Positions 34,901-44,094 of a stretch of DNA of 60,234 nt are shown piece by piece. The stretch spans positions 1 through 60,234 of the forward strand of contig NZ_JAGSOH010000033.1 of NCBI RefSeq assembly GCF_018139625.1. Reading direction: 5' to 3'. The notes below the pieces were generated by a model. It saw only the letters and a list, made by a program, of their open reading frames with translations, had not been told where the DNA came from and ran no database searches. Positions within the stretch are counted from its first letter, which is position 1. Every line of letters starts with the position of its first letter. The DNA comes from Actinospica acidithermotolerans (lineage in GTDB: Bacteria; Actinomycetota; Actinomycetes; Streptomycetales; Catenulisporaceae). The position numbers and the translations under genes were made by a program.

Positions 34901-35300
34901 TGGCCAGCGTCATCGCGGCCAGCTGCGAAGGCAGCGTGCTCGGCGAGGCGGGGGACGCGGCGACCCGCGCGAAGGCCTCGACGGCCGGCTCGTCCGCGGC
35001 GTGCGTGTCCTCCCACGAGTGCTGCGGGCGCAGCGCGGTGGACGGCGTCGGCGGCTGCGTCGGCAGCATGATCCGGATCCGCGCGGTGGCCTCGGCCTCG
35101 GGCACGACGCGGATCGGTCCTGAGTCCGGCTGCTCGCCCGCGTCGCCGGCCGGCCTGCCGCCATTGGAATCAGGGCCCTGCTGAGGCGGCCGCTGCCCGT
35201 GCCGCGGCCCCCCGTCGCCGCTCCGCCCCGGCTGCTGCGGCAGCGGGGGGAACTCGAGCAGGTCGGTGGGCTCGCTGGGGTCTGGGAATGCGTCGGTCAC
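31983..35300 (-). CDS. Large VanW-domain cell-wall protein with peptidoglycan-binding repeats
   Basis: An 1105-residue protein, far longer than usual VanW proteins. Residues 1 to about 480 are a Pro/Ala/Asp-rich disordered cytoplasmic region with a Pro-Gln-Thr-Lys-rich stretch just before a membrane span at about 490-515 (LVGLVVAGFAMLYGIALLVAGG). Outside follow putative peptidoglycan-binding domains (VDGVNIGGMSQDAARNAIAT; repeated TLTPTQIGNAL-type segments), then the VanW domain (VQPGEVWSFNKTVGAPTKANGY; DTVHHPNAAYFSRYPVG, about 840-980) and a Gly/Ser tail. GTG 35300 is chosen with GGAAGG upstream; longer in-frame starts exist. The exact function of VanW is unknown. Confidence 0.85.
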   Translation of the reverse strand: MTDAFPDPSEPTDLLEFPPLPQQPGRSGDGGPRHGQRPPQQGPDSNGGRPAGDAGEQPDSGPIRVVPEAEATARIRIMLPTQPPTPSTALRPQHSWEDTHAADEPAVEAFARVAASPASPSTLPSQLAAMTLATMVIPLPPSVRPGSGLLTTTLPPDQAAQANAAQIGDAFRDTIEEIFGVDLETVDPAELGLPPRPAAASAAPDLESGYAAAYGAEDDDAYGGYDADVSGTYALPADPESGFRAEELAEQAFPPIPAAPPMPFPRPVPAEVFGGPYGVPTARAPFGGVPEPADPFGHQRGIADPQRHALALRYLGGIFHDSSGESSFLDPDEIDQGWIPSAFGAVPPDAPTEQIARITAELPTPGYAAPAPAVPDRSASAPTTVLPAITPTTVLPAVASADPVDPAHGRSGARRAARQAPYQGGDSAAAKPAQPGAQPRPAQPKPAQAKPQPTTPQPQTPQSKTPRPKSQHTKAHSAGQAKTGQGKRGKTLTLVGLVVAGFAMLYGIALLVAGGVLDGKIPAGVSVDGVNIGGMSQDAARNAIATQLGPISTRPVQLMVGQTPVTIDPAKSGLSLDVVQTVAAAEAEHTDPFSVIPALFGVHHAVDPVIAVDQSALTAALDKLAATYDSPLVEGEITFTNGQPVVTDPKEGRGFDVAAAVNAVKSGYLRITPIELPVNAQTPRATADGLQSALEQIARPAVSAPITIVTGSVSTTLTPTQIGNALTIEPNQSGTMVPILDGTMLRADLNPAALATERQGTNASFTVISGQPQLIAEKDGVGYSPQALASAVAGVLTSASPRSVTLQQGPLPPSFTTAQAQALGVQAVLGSATIAIPAATDRDVDTTHATSLIMGTIVQPGEVWSFNKTVGAPTKANGYTEPAGTSSTDGVDESGADDMVATAVFDAAFHSGMGDTVHHPNAAYFSRYPVGLDAAVVYPGTDLQWTNSGSHPVYVYASYANGSLTVALLGQSSYDQVSVSVSGQQSVVSPSASPHYGCPAEPASNGFQVVVTRVLTRGGAQVGTEQFHVSYQPFEGTTCGATSTQSPAVGAGSSGKNGSAGSTTASTSRSSGGGGGSGGGGTTPAPNSSSAAPTSSSGVLGGLLH

Positions 35301-35332
35301 TACGCCGGTCCGGCCTTCCGCTCCGCTGACGG

Positions 35333-35338
35333 ACAGTA
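35333..35338 (-). promoter_or_regulatory. Predicted -10 (TACTGT) of the VanW gene
   Basis: TACTGT with GTCACA 18 nt upstream as a partial -35. It gives a leader of about 25 nt before GTG 35300. The rest of the 280-bp gap to 35581 holds two small hairpins (35476-35501 and 35547-35562) and no gene. Confidence 0.4.
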
Positions 35339-35546
35339 TTTCGCCGATCACCATACTGTGACCGGCGAACGCCCCGTGGCGCTTTCCCCCACTACAGCGG
35401 GTAGTCCCGTGCGTACGCAGGGAGCTTGCGGATGAATTCACCCTGACGGGTGAGGCCCTTGATGTCCGGATCAGGGCCTGGCATGCGGATTCGAGCCAGG
35501 CACCCAGGGCGACCGCGAGTAAGAGCCTTGCCGCGGTCGGCGGATA

Positions 35547-35562
35547 GCCGGGATAGCCCGGC
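35547..35562 (-). terminator. Small hairpin after the DUF6113-like gene
   Basis: GCCGGG-ATAG-CCCGGC, 6-bp stem with 4-nt loop, 19 bp downstream of the membrane-protein stop. It may end the mshB transcript. A second weak hairpin, GCCTGGC/GCCAGGC, lies at 35476-35501. Confidence 0.35.
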
Positions 35563-35580
35563 CGGGCCGGGGGGACGGCG

Positions 35581-36075
35581 TCAGCCGCGGGCCCTGGCGA
35601 GCTTCGCGTCCAGCGAGGCGATCCACGCGCGGTAGAGGAAGAACGTGGCCAGGGCCATGCCGACGATCAGGAACGCCATCGAGATCCAGTCGTTGGCGAG
35701 GATGACGTCGCCCTTGTTGGCGAAGCTGAAGGGCGGCCCGATGTAGGACAGCCAGATCACGGCGATCACCCAGCCCGCCGCCGCGAAGGCGACGCCGGGC
35801 AGGCGCGCGGGGACCTCGCGGCGGGTGGGCACGACGGGGAGCAGCTCGCCCAGGCCGAGCAGCAGGCCGACGAGGCCGCCGAGGCTCAGCAGCAGGCCGT
35901 TCGGCCAGGAGATCGTGCCGGTGGTGAACTCGGCGCGGTGGTAGAAGGCGCCGACGGTGCCCACCGCGAGGCCCGCGGCGAGGAGCAGCACCGAGAGCGC
36001 GATCCGGGTGGCGCGGCCGGCCGCGGTGGGCGCGGCGGCGGGCTTGGTGTCGGGCGGCGTGGTCACGGCAGACAT
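35581..36075 (-). CDS. Four-span membrane protein, DUF6113-like
   Basis: A 164-residue protein with four hydrophobic segments and an unstructured Thr/Pro/Ala N-terminus. The segment WLSYIGPPFSFANKGDVILANDW between spans 3 and 4 is notable. It follows mshB by 8 bp and is surely co-transcribed. Proteins of this kind beside mshB are annotated DUF6113 in streptomycetes as I recall, without known function. Confidence 0.78.
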   Translation of the reverse strand: MSAVTTPPDTKPAAAPTAAGRATRIALSVLLLAAGLAVGTVGAFYHRAEFTTGTISWPNGLLLSLGGLVGLLLGLGELLPVVPTRREVPARLPGVAFAAAGWVIAVIWLSYIGPPFSFANKGDVILANDWISMAFLIVGMALATFFLYRAWIASLDAKLARARG

Positions 36076-36083
36076 TCTCCCGG

Positions 36084-36980
36084 TTATCCCGCCAGCCCGG
36101 CGAACAGGTCCGTGCGCACGGGCGCGCCCGGGTCCGGCAGGTCGCCGCGCGCCTGGCGGTAGTACTCGGTGCCGAGAACGGCCATGCCGACGTTGTCGGA
36201 CAGCGCGTAGAAGGGCTCGTCGACGGTGATCTGGGTGGCGTGCGCGCGCATCGCCGCCGCCTTGGCCTGGGCGAACTCCTCCGCGGCGACGGCAGCGGAG
36301 ACCAGCGAGTCGTCCTCGACGACCACGGCGACGTCCTGCACGGAGGCCGGCACGGAGAACTCGGTGCCGTCCCCGGCTGCGCGCAGCGAGTCGAGCGCGG
36401 CGGCCATCACCGAGCGGGGCATCAGGTTGAAGTACACGCGGTCCACGGCGTGCTCGGTGCCCTCGACGAGGTCCACCGCGCGCAGCGCGACCCGGTGCGC
36501 CTGGATGTGGTCGGGGTGGCCGTAGCCGCCGATCTCGTTGTAGGTGACCACGATCCGCGGCCTGACCTCCCGGATGACGTCCGCGAGCCGTCCGGCCGCC
36601 TCGTCCACGTCGGCGCGCCAGAAGGACTCGGGCAGCTCGTTGCCCTCGGTGCCCATCATCCCGGAGTCGCGGTACTCGCCCGGCTCGCCGAGGAAGCGGT
36701 GGTCGTCGACGCCGAGTTCCTTCATCGCCGCCGCGAGCTCCGCCTCCCGGTGCTCGCCGAGCCGGCCCTCGCGGTCGGCGGCCAGGTGCGCGAAGCGCGG
36801 CGGGATGATCTCGCCGAGTTCGCCGCGGGTGCAGGTGACGAGGGTGATGCGCGTGCCCTGCGCGGCGTACTTCGCCATCGTGGCGCCGTTGTTGATGGAT
36901 TCGTCGTCCGGATGCGCGTGGACGAACAGGATGCCCCCGGTCCGCGCGGTGACGGGGTCCGCTGCCGTGTCGCTGGTCAC
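36084..36980 (-). CDS. mshB: N-acetyl-1-D-myo-inositol-2-amino-2-deoxy-glucopyranoside deacetylase (mycothiol synthesis)
   Basis: A 298-residue LmbE-family zinc deacetylase removing acetate from GlcNAc-Ins in mycothiol synthesis. [20 protein letters not shown] gives His23 and Asp26 as ligands with Asp25 catalytic; [12 protein letters not shown] (His155-His158 region) gives the third. [12 protein letters not shown] and the [14 protein letters not shown] block are typical of MshB rather than Mca. Start GTG 36980, with TAACCT 6 nt upstream, looks leaderless. Confidence 0.95.
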   Translation of the reverse strand: MTSDTAADPVTARTGGILFVHAHPDDESINNGATMAKYAAQGTRITLVTCTRGELGEIIPPRFAHLAADREGRLGEHREAELAAAMKELGVDDHRFLGEPGEYRDSGMMGTEGNELPESFWRADVDEAAGRLADVIREVRPRIVVTYNEIGGYGHPDHIQAHRVALRAVDLVEGTEHAVDRVYFNLMPRSVMAAALDSLRAAGDGTEFSVPASVQDVAVVVEDDSLVSAAVAAEEFAQAKAAAMRAHATQITVDEPFYALSDNVGMAVLGTEYYRQARGDLPDPGAPVRTDLFAGLAG

Positions 36981-36986
36981 CTGGTC

Positions 36987-36992
36987 AGGTTA
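36987..36992 (-). promoter_or_regulatory. Predicted -10 (TAACCT) of leaderless mshB promoter
   Basis: TAACCT on the minus strand, 6 nt before GTG 36980, with no ribosome site between. The divergent gap to 37176 also contains TTCACTCTGTAGTGA (37067-37081), an imperfect inverted repeat of unknown meaning. Confidence 0.45.
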
Positions 36993-37175
36993 ACCCGTAC
37001 CCGGGTGACCGGACCTGTCCGCTAGAAGTCCGGTCGCCAGGCCTCGCAGAACCGTGTCCGGATCGTTTCACTCTGTAGTGACACGCGGAACCTCCGCCAC
37101 CACCCACGCAGCGACTCGGGCCGCGGCGGCGGACGGCCCGCGGGACGATCGAGTTCGGGGAGAGGACACATACCG

Positions 37176-37922
37176 GTGATGACAGACACCCAGCGAGGCG
37201 CGAACGGCCGCATCGTGCGCTCGACGGGCGGATGGGGACGGACGGACGGCCACCACGCCGCGGAAGTCCCCGGGCCCGCGGCGCAGGCGGCCATCGGCTA
37301 CGCGGAGCGGCTCGGCTGGCCCCTGGCCCCCGGCTACGCGGTGGACGGTGAGATCTGCGACTGCGGCGCGAAGCAGTGCCCGGATTACGGCGCGCACCCG
37401 GTGCCCGGGGCCTGGCGGCTCGCCTCCTGCGCGACGCCCACGCTGGTGCGCGTCGTGTGGCGGATGTGCACGGAGGCGCCGGTCCTGGCGGTGCTCGGCC
37501 GCCCGGTCCCCGGCGCCTGCCGCCTCGGCGCGGTGCGGGCCCCGGCGCTGGTCGGCGTCGCGGCGCTGGAGCAGCTCTCCAAGCGCTCGGCGATGGAGGG
37601 TCCGGCGGTGGACGGGCACGGCAGGATCACGTTCCTGGTCGACCTCGGCATCGGTCCGGAGGCGCTGGAGGAGGCCGAGGCGGACTTCGCCCGCTGGCAG
37701 CGGGCCGGGCTCGACCTGAGCGTGCTGGGCGGTCCCGAGCGGCTCGACTACGTGCCGCTGCCCACGCCCGGGCACACCGGCCGGGCCGGCGTGGTCTGGG
37801 CGACGCCGCCGGCGGCCGGCCGCGCGCTGCCGCCGCTGGCCGCGGTGGTCGAGGTCATCGACCGCGCGGTCCGCTCGACGTATCCGGGGCTGTGGCGGAC
37901 CGTGCACGCCAAGACCGCCTGA
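37176..37922 (+). CDS. Primase-polymerase N-terminal-domain-like protein
   Basis: A 248-residue protein. The N-terminal block AAIGYAERLGWPLAPGY followed by CDCGAKQCPDYGAHPVPGAW matches the start of the bifunctional DNA primase/polymerase (prim-pol) domain, including its Cys-rich entry loop. However, the acidic catalytic pair expected in active prim-pol domains is not evident and no helicase domain follows, so it is probably a non-replicative relative. Start GTG 37176, or ATG 37179. It stands alone between mshB (divergent) and the S9 peptidase (convergent), far from any phage or plasmid gene. Confidence 0.65.
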   Translation: MMTDTQRGANGRIVRSTGGWGRTDGHHAAEVPGPAAQAAIGYAERLGWPLAPGYAVDGEICDCGAKQCPDYGAHPVPGAWRLASCATPTLVRVVWRMCTEAPVLAVLGRPVPGACRLGAVRAPALVGVAALEQLSKRSAMEGPAVDGHGRITFLVDLGIGPEALEEAEADFARWQRAGLDLSVLGGPERLDYVPLPTPGHTGRAGVVWATPPAAGRALPPLAAVVEVIDRAVRSTYPGLWRTVHAKTA

Positions 37923-37935
37923 GGACTCACCGGAA

Positions 37936-37965
37936 GGGCCCGGGCGTCCGTCCTCGCCCGGGCCC
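37936..37965. terminator. Strong hairpin terminator
   Basis: GGGCCCGGGCG (37936-37946) pairs perfectly with CGCCCGGGCCC (37955-37965) over an 8-nt loop, 14 bp after the prim-pol-like gene. Confidence 0.75.
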
Positions 37966-38008
37966 GCCCGCGGCGCGCTGTCGCCGGAGCGCGGCGGGCG
38001 ACGCCGTT

Positions 38009-38050
38009 CGTCCCGGCCGGGTCGGAGCCCGAGTCCGCCCGGCCGGGACG
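38009..38050. terminator. Strong hairpin terminator
   Basis: CGTCCCGGCCGGG (38009-38021) pairs perfectly with CCCGGCCGGGACG (38038-38050) over a 16-nt loop, 41 bp from the S9 peptidase stop. With the hairpin at 37936 it separates two convergent genes. Confidence 0.75.
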
Positions 38051-38090
38051 CAACGGCCGCCATGCGCCGACCGTCACACCGCGGCCCGGA

Positions 38091-40247
38091 TCACCGGCCG
38101 AGCGCGTCCTGCAGGAACTGCATCTGCAGTTTCAGCAGGTTCTCCGCGACGACCTCCTGCGGCGTCATGTGCGTGACGCCGGACAGCGGCAGCACCTGGT
38201 GCGCCCGGCCGGCGGCGAGCAGCGCCGAAGACAGCCGCAGGGTGTGCGCCATCACGACGTTGTCGTCGGCGAGGCCGTGGATCAGCAGCATCGGCCGGTG
38301 CGGTTCGGCCCACTGCCACGCGCCCTCGCCGGCCTCGGGGAAGAGCGAGTTGGCCCGGTAGACCTCCGGCTGCTCGTCCGGGTGGCCGAGGTAGAGCTCG
38401 GTGTACGCGGTGTCGTAGAGCCGCCAGTCGGTGACCGGGGCGCCGACCACGGCCGCGTGGAAGACGTCCGGCCGCTTGAGCACGGCGAGCGCCGCGAGGT
38501 AGCCGCCGTAGGACCAGCCGCGGATGGCCACCCGGTCCAGGTCGAGGTCCGGATACCGGGCGGCCGCGGCGTGCAGCGCGTCGATCTGGTCGTCGAGGGT
38601 GGCCCCGGCGAAGTCGTCGCGGATCGAGCGCTCCCACGCCGGCCCGCGGCCCGGCGTGCCGCGGCCGTCGACCACCAGCACCGCGAAGCCCTGGTCGGCC
38701 AGCCACTGCGAGGTCAGGTAGACGTTCTGGGCGCCGAGCACGCGCTGGGCGCCCGGGCCGCCGTACGGGTCGAGCAGCACCGGGAGCTTGCTGCCCGGCT
38801 TGTGGCTGGCCGGGAACAGCAGCGCGCCGCGCAGCTCCCGCTCGCCGAGCACCAGCTCGATCGGCCGGGCGGTGAGCACCGGCCGCTCGGCCACCGACTC
38901 GATCACCGCCAGCTTCTGCGGCTGCTCGCCGGAGACGTCGGCCACCGCGCTCCTGCCGTGCGGCTCCTCCAGCGTCGCCGTGGTGATCACCGCGAGGCTG
39001 CCGCCGATCGCGGCCGAGCTGACCCCGGAGAAGCCGTTGAGCCGCTTCATCGCGCCGTCCGCCCAGGCCACGCGCAGCACGTGCACCCGCGTCGGATCGT
39101 CCATCGAGGCGGTGACGAAGCCGTACTCGGGCCCGGCGGACAGCAGCGAGCGCACCTGCACGCCCTCCGGCGTCACCGCCTGCTCGTCCAGCAGCAGCCG
39201 GTGCGACTCGCCGCGCGGCGCGATCCGGACCAGCCGGGCCGCGCCCTCGGGGCCGCTCGGGGGTGCCCAGACCGGCGCGCCCGGGAAGAACTCGACCCAG
39301 ACCGGGTCGTGCTCCTCGGCGGCGACCGAGGTCGAGCCGTCCGCCCCGACCGCGAGCACCAGGCCGGTGCGCTGGTCCCGGTTCAGCACCGCGACCAGCG
39401 CCGGGCCGTGCTCGTTCCAGCTGACGGCCGCCACGTACTCGAAGCCCTCGCGGTCCCACTCGACCTTGCGCCGCTCGCCGCCGAGCCCGATGAGGTAGAG
39501 GTCGACGATGGCGTTGGCGACGCCCGCGGCCGGGTAGCGCACCGCGCGCGGCGGCCGGGTCGGGTTGGCCGGGTCGGAGATGTACTGGACCGGCACCGGC
39601 GATTCGTCCACCCGGGCGACGAGCAGCGAGCCGCCGTCCGGCGCCCACCAGTGGCCGCGGAAGCGGTGGAACTCCTCGGCCCCGATGAAGTCGGCGGCGC
39701 CGTACGCCACGTTCTCCGGCTCCGGACCGTCCGGCTCGGCCAGCGCGCGGTCCCCGGTTCCGTCCGCGCCGATCACCCGCAGCGAGCCGCCGGACAGGTA
39801 GGCCACCGCTCGGCCGTCCGGGTCGATCCGCGGGTCCACCACCGGGCCCTGCGCGGGCAGTTCGCGCACGCCGCCCTTGGCGAGGTCGGCCGCGAACAGC
39901 CGGCCGGAGAGCGCGAAGACCGCGACGGTCACCGCCGCGTCCGCCGAGTAGTCCACGATGCCGGCCGCGCCCTGCCGGGAGCGCTCGCGCCGGGCCTGCT
40001 CGGCCTCGGTCAGCTGCTCCGCTCCGCCGCCGCTGAGCAGTTCCACCGGGTCGGCTATCAGGGTCAGCGCGCCGGTGCCCGGGTCCGCCGTCCACAGGCA
40101 CGTCGCCGAGTCCGCACCCGTCTTGGTGCGCAGCAGGGCGATCCGGCTTCCGTCCGGCGCCGGGGTGAAGGCGCGTGGTGCGCCCAGGGTGAAGCGCTGG
40201 GTGCGCGCGTGCTGCCTGGGGAAGGTGATCTGCTCTGCGTCCGTCAT
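38091..40247 (-). CDS. S9 family serine peptidase, dipeptidyl-peptidase-IV-like
   Basis: A 718-residue cytoplasmic prolyl oligopeptidase-type enzyme. The N-terminal roughly 450 residues form a DPP-IV type beta-propeller. The catalytic alpha/beta-hydrolase has GWSYGGY with Ser579, LIHGLADDNV with Asp661 or 662, and GVTHMT with His693. LLDPYGGPGAQRV and DGRGTPGRGP are further DPP-IV signatures. No signal peptide is seen. ATG 40247 has GAGAAT 6 nt upstream, suggesting leaderless expression. Confidence 0.93.
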   Translation of the reverse strand: MTDAEQITFPRQHARTQRFTLGAPRAFTPAPDGSRIALLRTKTGADSATCLWTADPGTGALTLIADPVELLSGGGAEQLTEAEQARRERSRQGAAGIVDYSADAAVTVAVFALSGRLFAADLAKGGVRELPAQGPVVDPRIDPDGRAVAYLSGGSLRVIGADGTGDRALAEPDGPEPENVAYGAADFIGAEEFHRFRGHWWAPDGGSLLVARVDESPVPVQYISDPANPTRPPRAVRYPAAGVANAIVDLYLIGLGGERRKVEWDREGFEYVAAVSWNEHGPALVAVLNRDQRTGLVLAVGADGSTSVAAEEHDPVWVEFFPGAPVWAPPSGPEGAARLVRIAPRGESHRLLLDEQAVTPEGVQVRSLLSAGPEYGFVTASMDDPTRVHVLRVAWADGAMKRLNGFSGVSSAAIGGSLAVITTATLEEPHGRSAVADVSGEQPQKLAVIESVAERPVLTARPIELVLGERELRGALLFPASHKPGSKLPVLLDPYGGPGAQRVLGAQNVYLTSQWLADQGFAVLVVDGRGTPGRGPAWERSIRDDFAGATLDDQIDALHAAAARYPDLDLDRVAIRGWSYGGYLAALAVLKRPDVFHAAVVGAPVTDWRLYDTAYTELYLGHPDEQPEVYRANSLFPEAGEGAWQWAEPHRPMLLIHGLADDNVVMAHTLRLSSALLAAGRAHQVLPLSGVTHMTPQEVVAENLLKLQMQFLQDALGR

Positions 40248-40253
40248 GCGCCC

Positions 40254-40259
40254 ATTCTC
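40254..40259 (-). promoter_or_regulatory. Predicted -10 (GAGAAT) of the S9 peptidase gene
   Basis: GAGAAT on the minus strand, 6 nt before ATG 40247; the same element and spacing as at 7099-7104. Confidence 0.35.
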
Positions 40260-40451
40260 ACCTGCCGCTGCGACTTCGCGCCGACGGGGGCGGCACCGGA
40301 GAGGTCACGCATGGCTCACCGCGCTGTTGCGAATTCGTGACAACCGATACGCGAACCGGACGTCTTAGACATCGTGAAGTGCGGGAGTGGGCACCGGCCG
40401 GGAGATCAGGGCAGACTACCTCCTGCGCCCCGGACGGGGGGCGCGGGGTAA

Positions 40452-41012
40452 GTGAGCACTGTCTTGTGTGGGGTGGGTGTGGAAGAGACCAGCGGAAGCT
40501 GGCCCGTGCTTGCCGACGAACTGACGCCGGGCAGCAAGATGCGGCTGTCCGACGACGCGGTGGCCGCGGAGCTGTTCGCGGCGCACTACGGTCGGCTGGC
40601 CGGCTGGTGCCGTCGCCTGCTGGACGACGACGGCACGGCCAGCGAGATAGCCATGGAGGCCTTCACCCGCCTGCTCGGGCGGCTGCGCAAGGTGGACGAC
40701 CCGGTCGGCTACCTGTACGTGATCGCGGCCAACCTGGTGCGCGACCACTGGCGCAAGACCAAGCGCGAGCGCGACGGCATGCGCGTGCTGCAGAACGAGC
40801 GGCAGTCCGACCACGAGTCGGGCGACCCCGAACTGCGCCGCCTGGTGGAGCAGCTGCCGGAGCGGCTGCGCGTGTCGGTGCTGCTCTACTACTACGCAGG
40901 CTTCCCGATCGGAGACATCGCGCGGTTGACCAACCGGCCGACGGGAACCGTCAAGAGCGACCTGTTCCAAGCGAGGGCAGTGTTGCGCAAGGCATTGGAG
41001 GGAACGCGATGA
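40452..41012 (+). CDS. RNA polymerase sigma factor, ECF-like
   Basis: A 186-residue sigma-70 family protein. Region 2 spans about residues 38-105 (AELFAAHYGRLAGWCRRLL; AMEAFTRLLGRLRKVDDPVGYLYVIAANLVRDHWR) and region 4 about 130-183 (LPERLRVSVLLYYYAGFPIGDIARLTNRPTGTVKSDLFQARAVLRKAL). GTG 40452 has a G-rich stretch upstream. The stop overlaps the start of the DUF4232 membrane gene, which may be its anti-sigma or its output. A GAAC-N16-CGT pattern at 40354-40376 resembles an ECF promoter and may be autoregulatory. Confidence 0.9.
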   Translation: MSTVLCGVGVEETSGSWPVLADELTPGSKMRLSDDAVAAELFAAHYGRLAGWCRRLLDDDGTASEIAMEAFTRLLGRLRKVDDPVGYLYVIAANLVRDHWRKTKRERDGMRVLQNERQSDHESGDPELRRLVEQLPERLRVSVLLYYYAGFPIGDIARLTNRPTGTVKSDLFQARAVLRKALEGTR

Positions 41013-41923
41013 CGTCCCCTTTCGACCCCGAAGAGACGCACGACGGGAACGAGAACACCGAGCACCACCTGTTCGACGACCCCAACTCGATGACCTGGGG
41101 CGCGGCCGATCCGGACTTCGACGCGATGTTCCGCGAGCGGCTCGGCCCGATGCCGGCGATGCCCACGCCGCCGTACGCGTTCGAGCGCGTGCTGGTGGCC
41201 GGCCGCCGGCGCCGGGCCCGCAAGGTCTGGGCCGGGGCCGCGGCCGCCGCGTTCGTCGTGATGGCGGGCACCGCCGGCACGACCGTCGCGCTCAGCGGGC
41301 ACACCGGCCCGGGCGGTCCGGTGATCGGCGAGGCGAACTCGTCGACCGCGAGCTCCTCGCCGTCGGCCTCGGCCACCGCGCTGTCCCCGTCGGCCAAGCC
41401 GACGCCGAGCCCCTCGGCCACGGCGACGCAGACCGGCGCGACCACGGCCGCGGCGGCCGGAACGGCGAGCCCGTCCGCCAGTTCGATGCCCGAGTGCGCC
41501 AGCGACAGCTTCACGCTGACGGTGAGCACGGCCGCGGGCAGCTCGGGCAGCACCGCCGACTCGATCCTGATCGTGCTGACGAACACCTCCGGCCACTCGT
41601 GCACCACGTACGGGTACCCGGGCCTGCAGCTCGAGACGGACTCCGGCCAGCTGCAGAGCACGACGGTGACCCGGGTCAACAGGTCCTCGGTGGCGAAGCT
41701 GGTCGTCCCGGCGAACGGCTCGGTCTCGACCACGGCCACGTTCACCGCGCCGGCCGCCGGCTCGACCTCGGGCGCCGGCTGCGGGATGCCCTCGTACTCG
41801 CTCGCCGTGATCCCGCCCAACCAGAAGCAGCAGATCGTTCAGACGATCACCGGCGGCCCGATCACGGTCTGCGGCAACGGCGTGCTGGACACCGACCCGC
41901 TGGTCTCGGGTTCGAGCGGCTGA
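41009..41923 (+). CDS. Membrane-anchored DUF4232 protein coupled to a sigma factor
   Basis: A 304-residue protein. Residues 1-70 are cytoplasmic and acidic (FDPEETHDGNENTEHHLFDDPN), one span lies at about 72-95, then a Ser/Thr/Ala/Pro linker of about 60 residues and an extracytoplasmic domain with NTSGHSCTTYGYPGLQLE and paired cysteines typical of DUF4232. The start overlaps the sigma factor stop (ATGA 41009-41012). The single span with a cytoplasmic tail suits an anti-sigma factor, but no zinc anti-sigma motif is present. A perfect 15-bp hairpin follows. Confidence 0.82.
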   Translation: MTSPFDPEETHDGNENTEHHLFDDPNSMTWGAADPDFDAMFRERLGPMPAMPTPPYAFERVLVAGRRRRARKVWAGAAAAAFVVMAGTAGTTVALSGHTGPGGPVIGEANSSTASSSPSASATALSPSAKPTPSPSATATQTGATTAAAAGTASPSASSMPECASDSFTLTVSTAAGSSGSTADSILIVLTNTSGHSCTTYGYPGLQLETDSGQLQSTTVTRVNRSSVAKLVVPANGSVSTTATFTAPAAGSTSGAGCGMPSYSLAVIPPNQKQQIVQTITGGPITVCGNGVLDTDPLVSGSSG

Positions 41924-41951
41924 CCCCGGCGCCGCCCGTTCGGAACGGAAA

Positions 41952-41987
41952 GCGGCCCCCGATCGGTTCTCACCGATCGGGGGCCGC
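41952..41987. terminator. Strong hairpin terminator between DUF4232 and typA
   Basis: A 15-bp perfect stem, left arm 41952-41966 (ending CCCCCGATCGG), loop TTCTCA, right arm 41973-41987. It lies between convergent genes and can serve both. Confidence 0.8.
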
Positions 41988-42005
41988 CGCGTTACGCGCG
42001 AGGCG

Positions 42006-43871
<1,866 letters not shown>

Positions 43872-44039
43872 GCCGGTAGCGTCGCTTTCGGGTAGGGAGA
43901 AGCGGTAGAGGGGTGCCGCTCGTTCGGGGCTCCATTGCCCCCTGCGCTGCTGAGACACAGCGCGGGCACCATGTCCATGGTACGGGCAAATTCGGGGACA
44001 CGCCGACCGTGCACTCTTCCTCGGGGTACCCGCGCCCCA

Positions 44040-44045
44040 TAACAT
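44040..44045 (+). promoter_or_regulatory. Predicted -10 (TAACAT) of the gene at 44095
   Basis: TAACAT in an AT-rich patch (ATAACATAAGG) inside the 223-bp typA-44095 divergent gap, giving a leader of about 43 nt. ATG 44095 has GGGGAAGG upstream. Nothing else is evident in the gap. Confidence 0.45.
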
Positions 44046-44094
44046 AAGGCCGCCTCCGCGGGTCCGAGGCGCGAACAAGCGGGGAAGGCGGCGC

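Noticed and set aside
35450-35530. tRNA-like GGATTCGAGCC sequence
   Set aside because: The flanking bases do not form a T-arm or acceptor stem, and no anticodon arm can be drawn. Only a weak GCCTGGC/GCCAGGC hairpin remains.
37067-37081. TTCACTCTGTAGTGA imperfect inverted repeat as operator
   Set aside because: Only a 5-bp half-site; no second copy was noticed and no regulator gene is adjacent.
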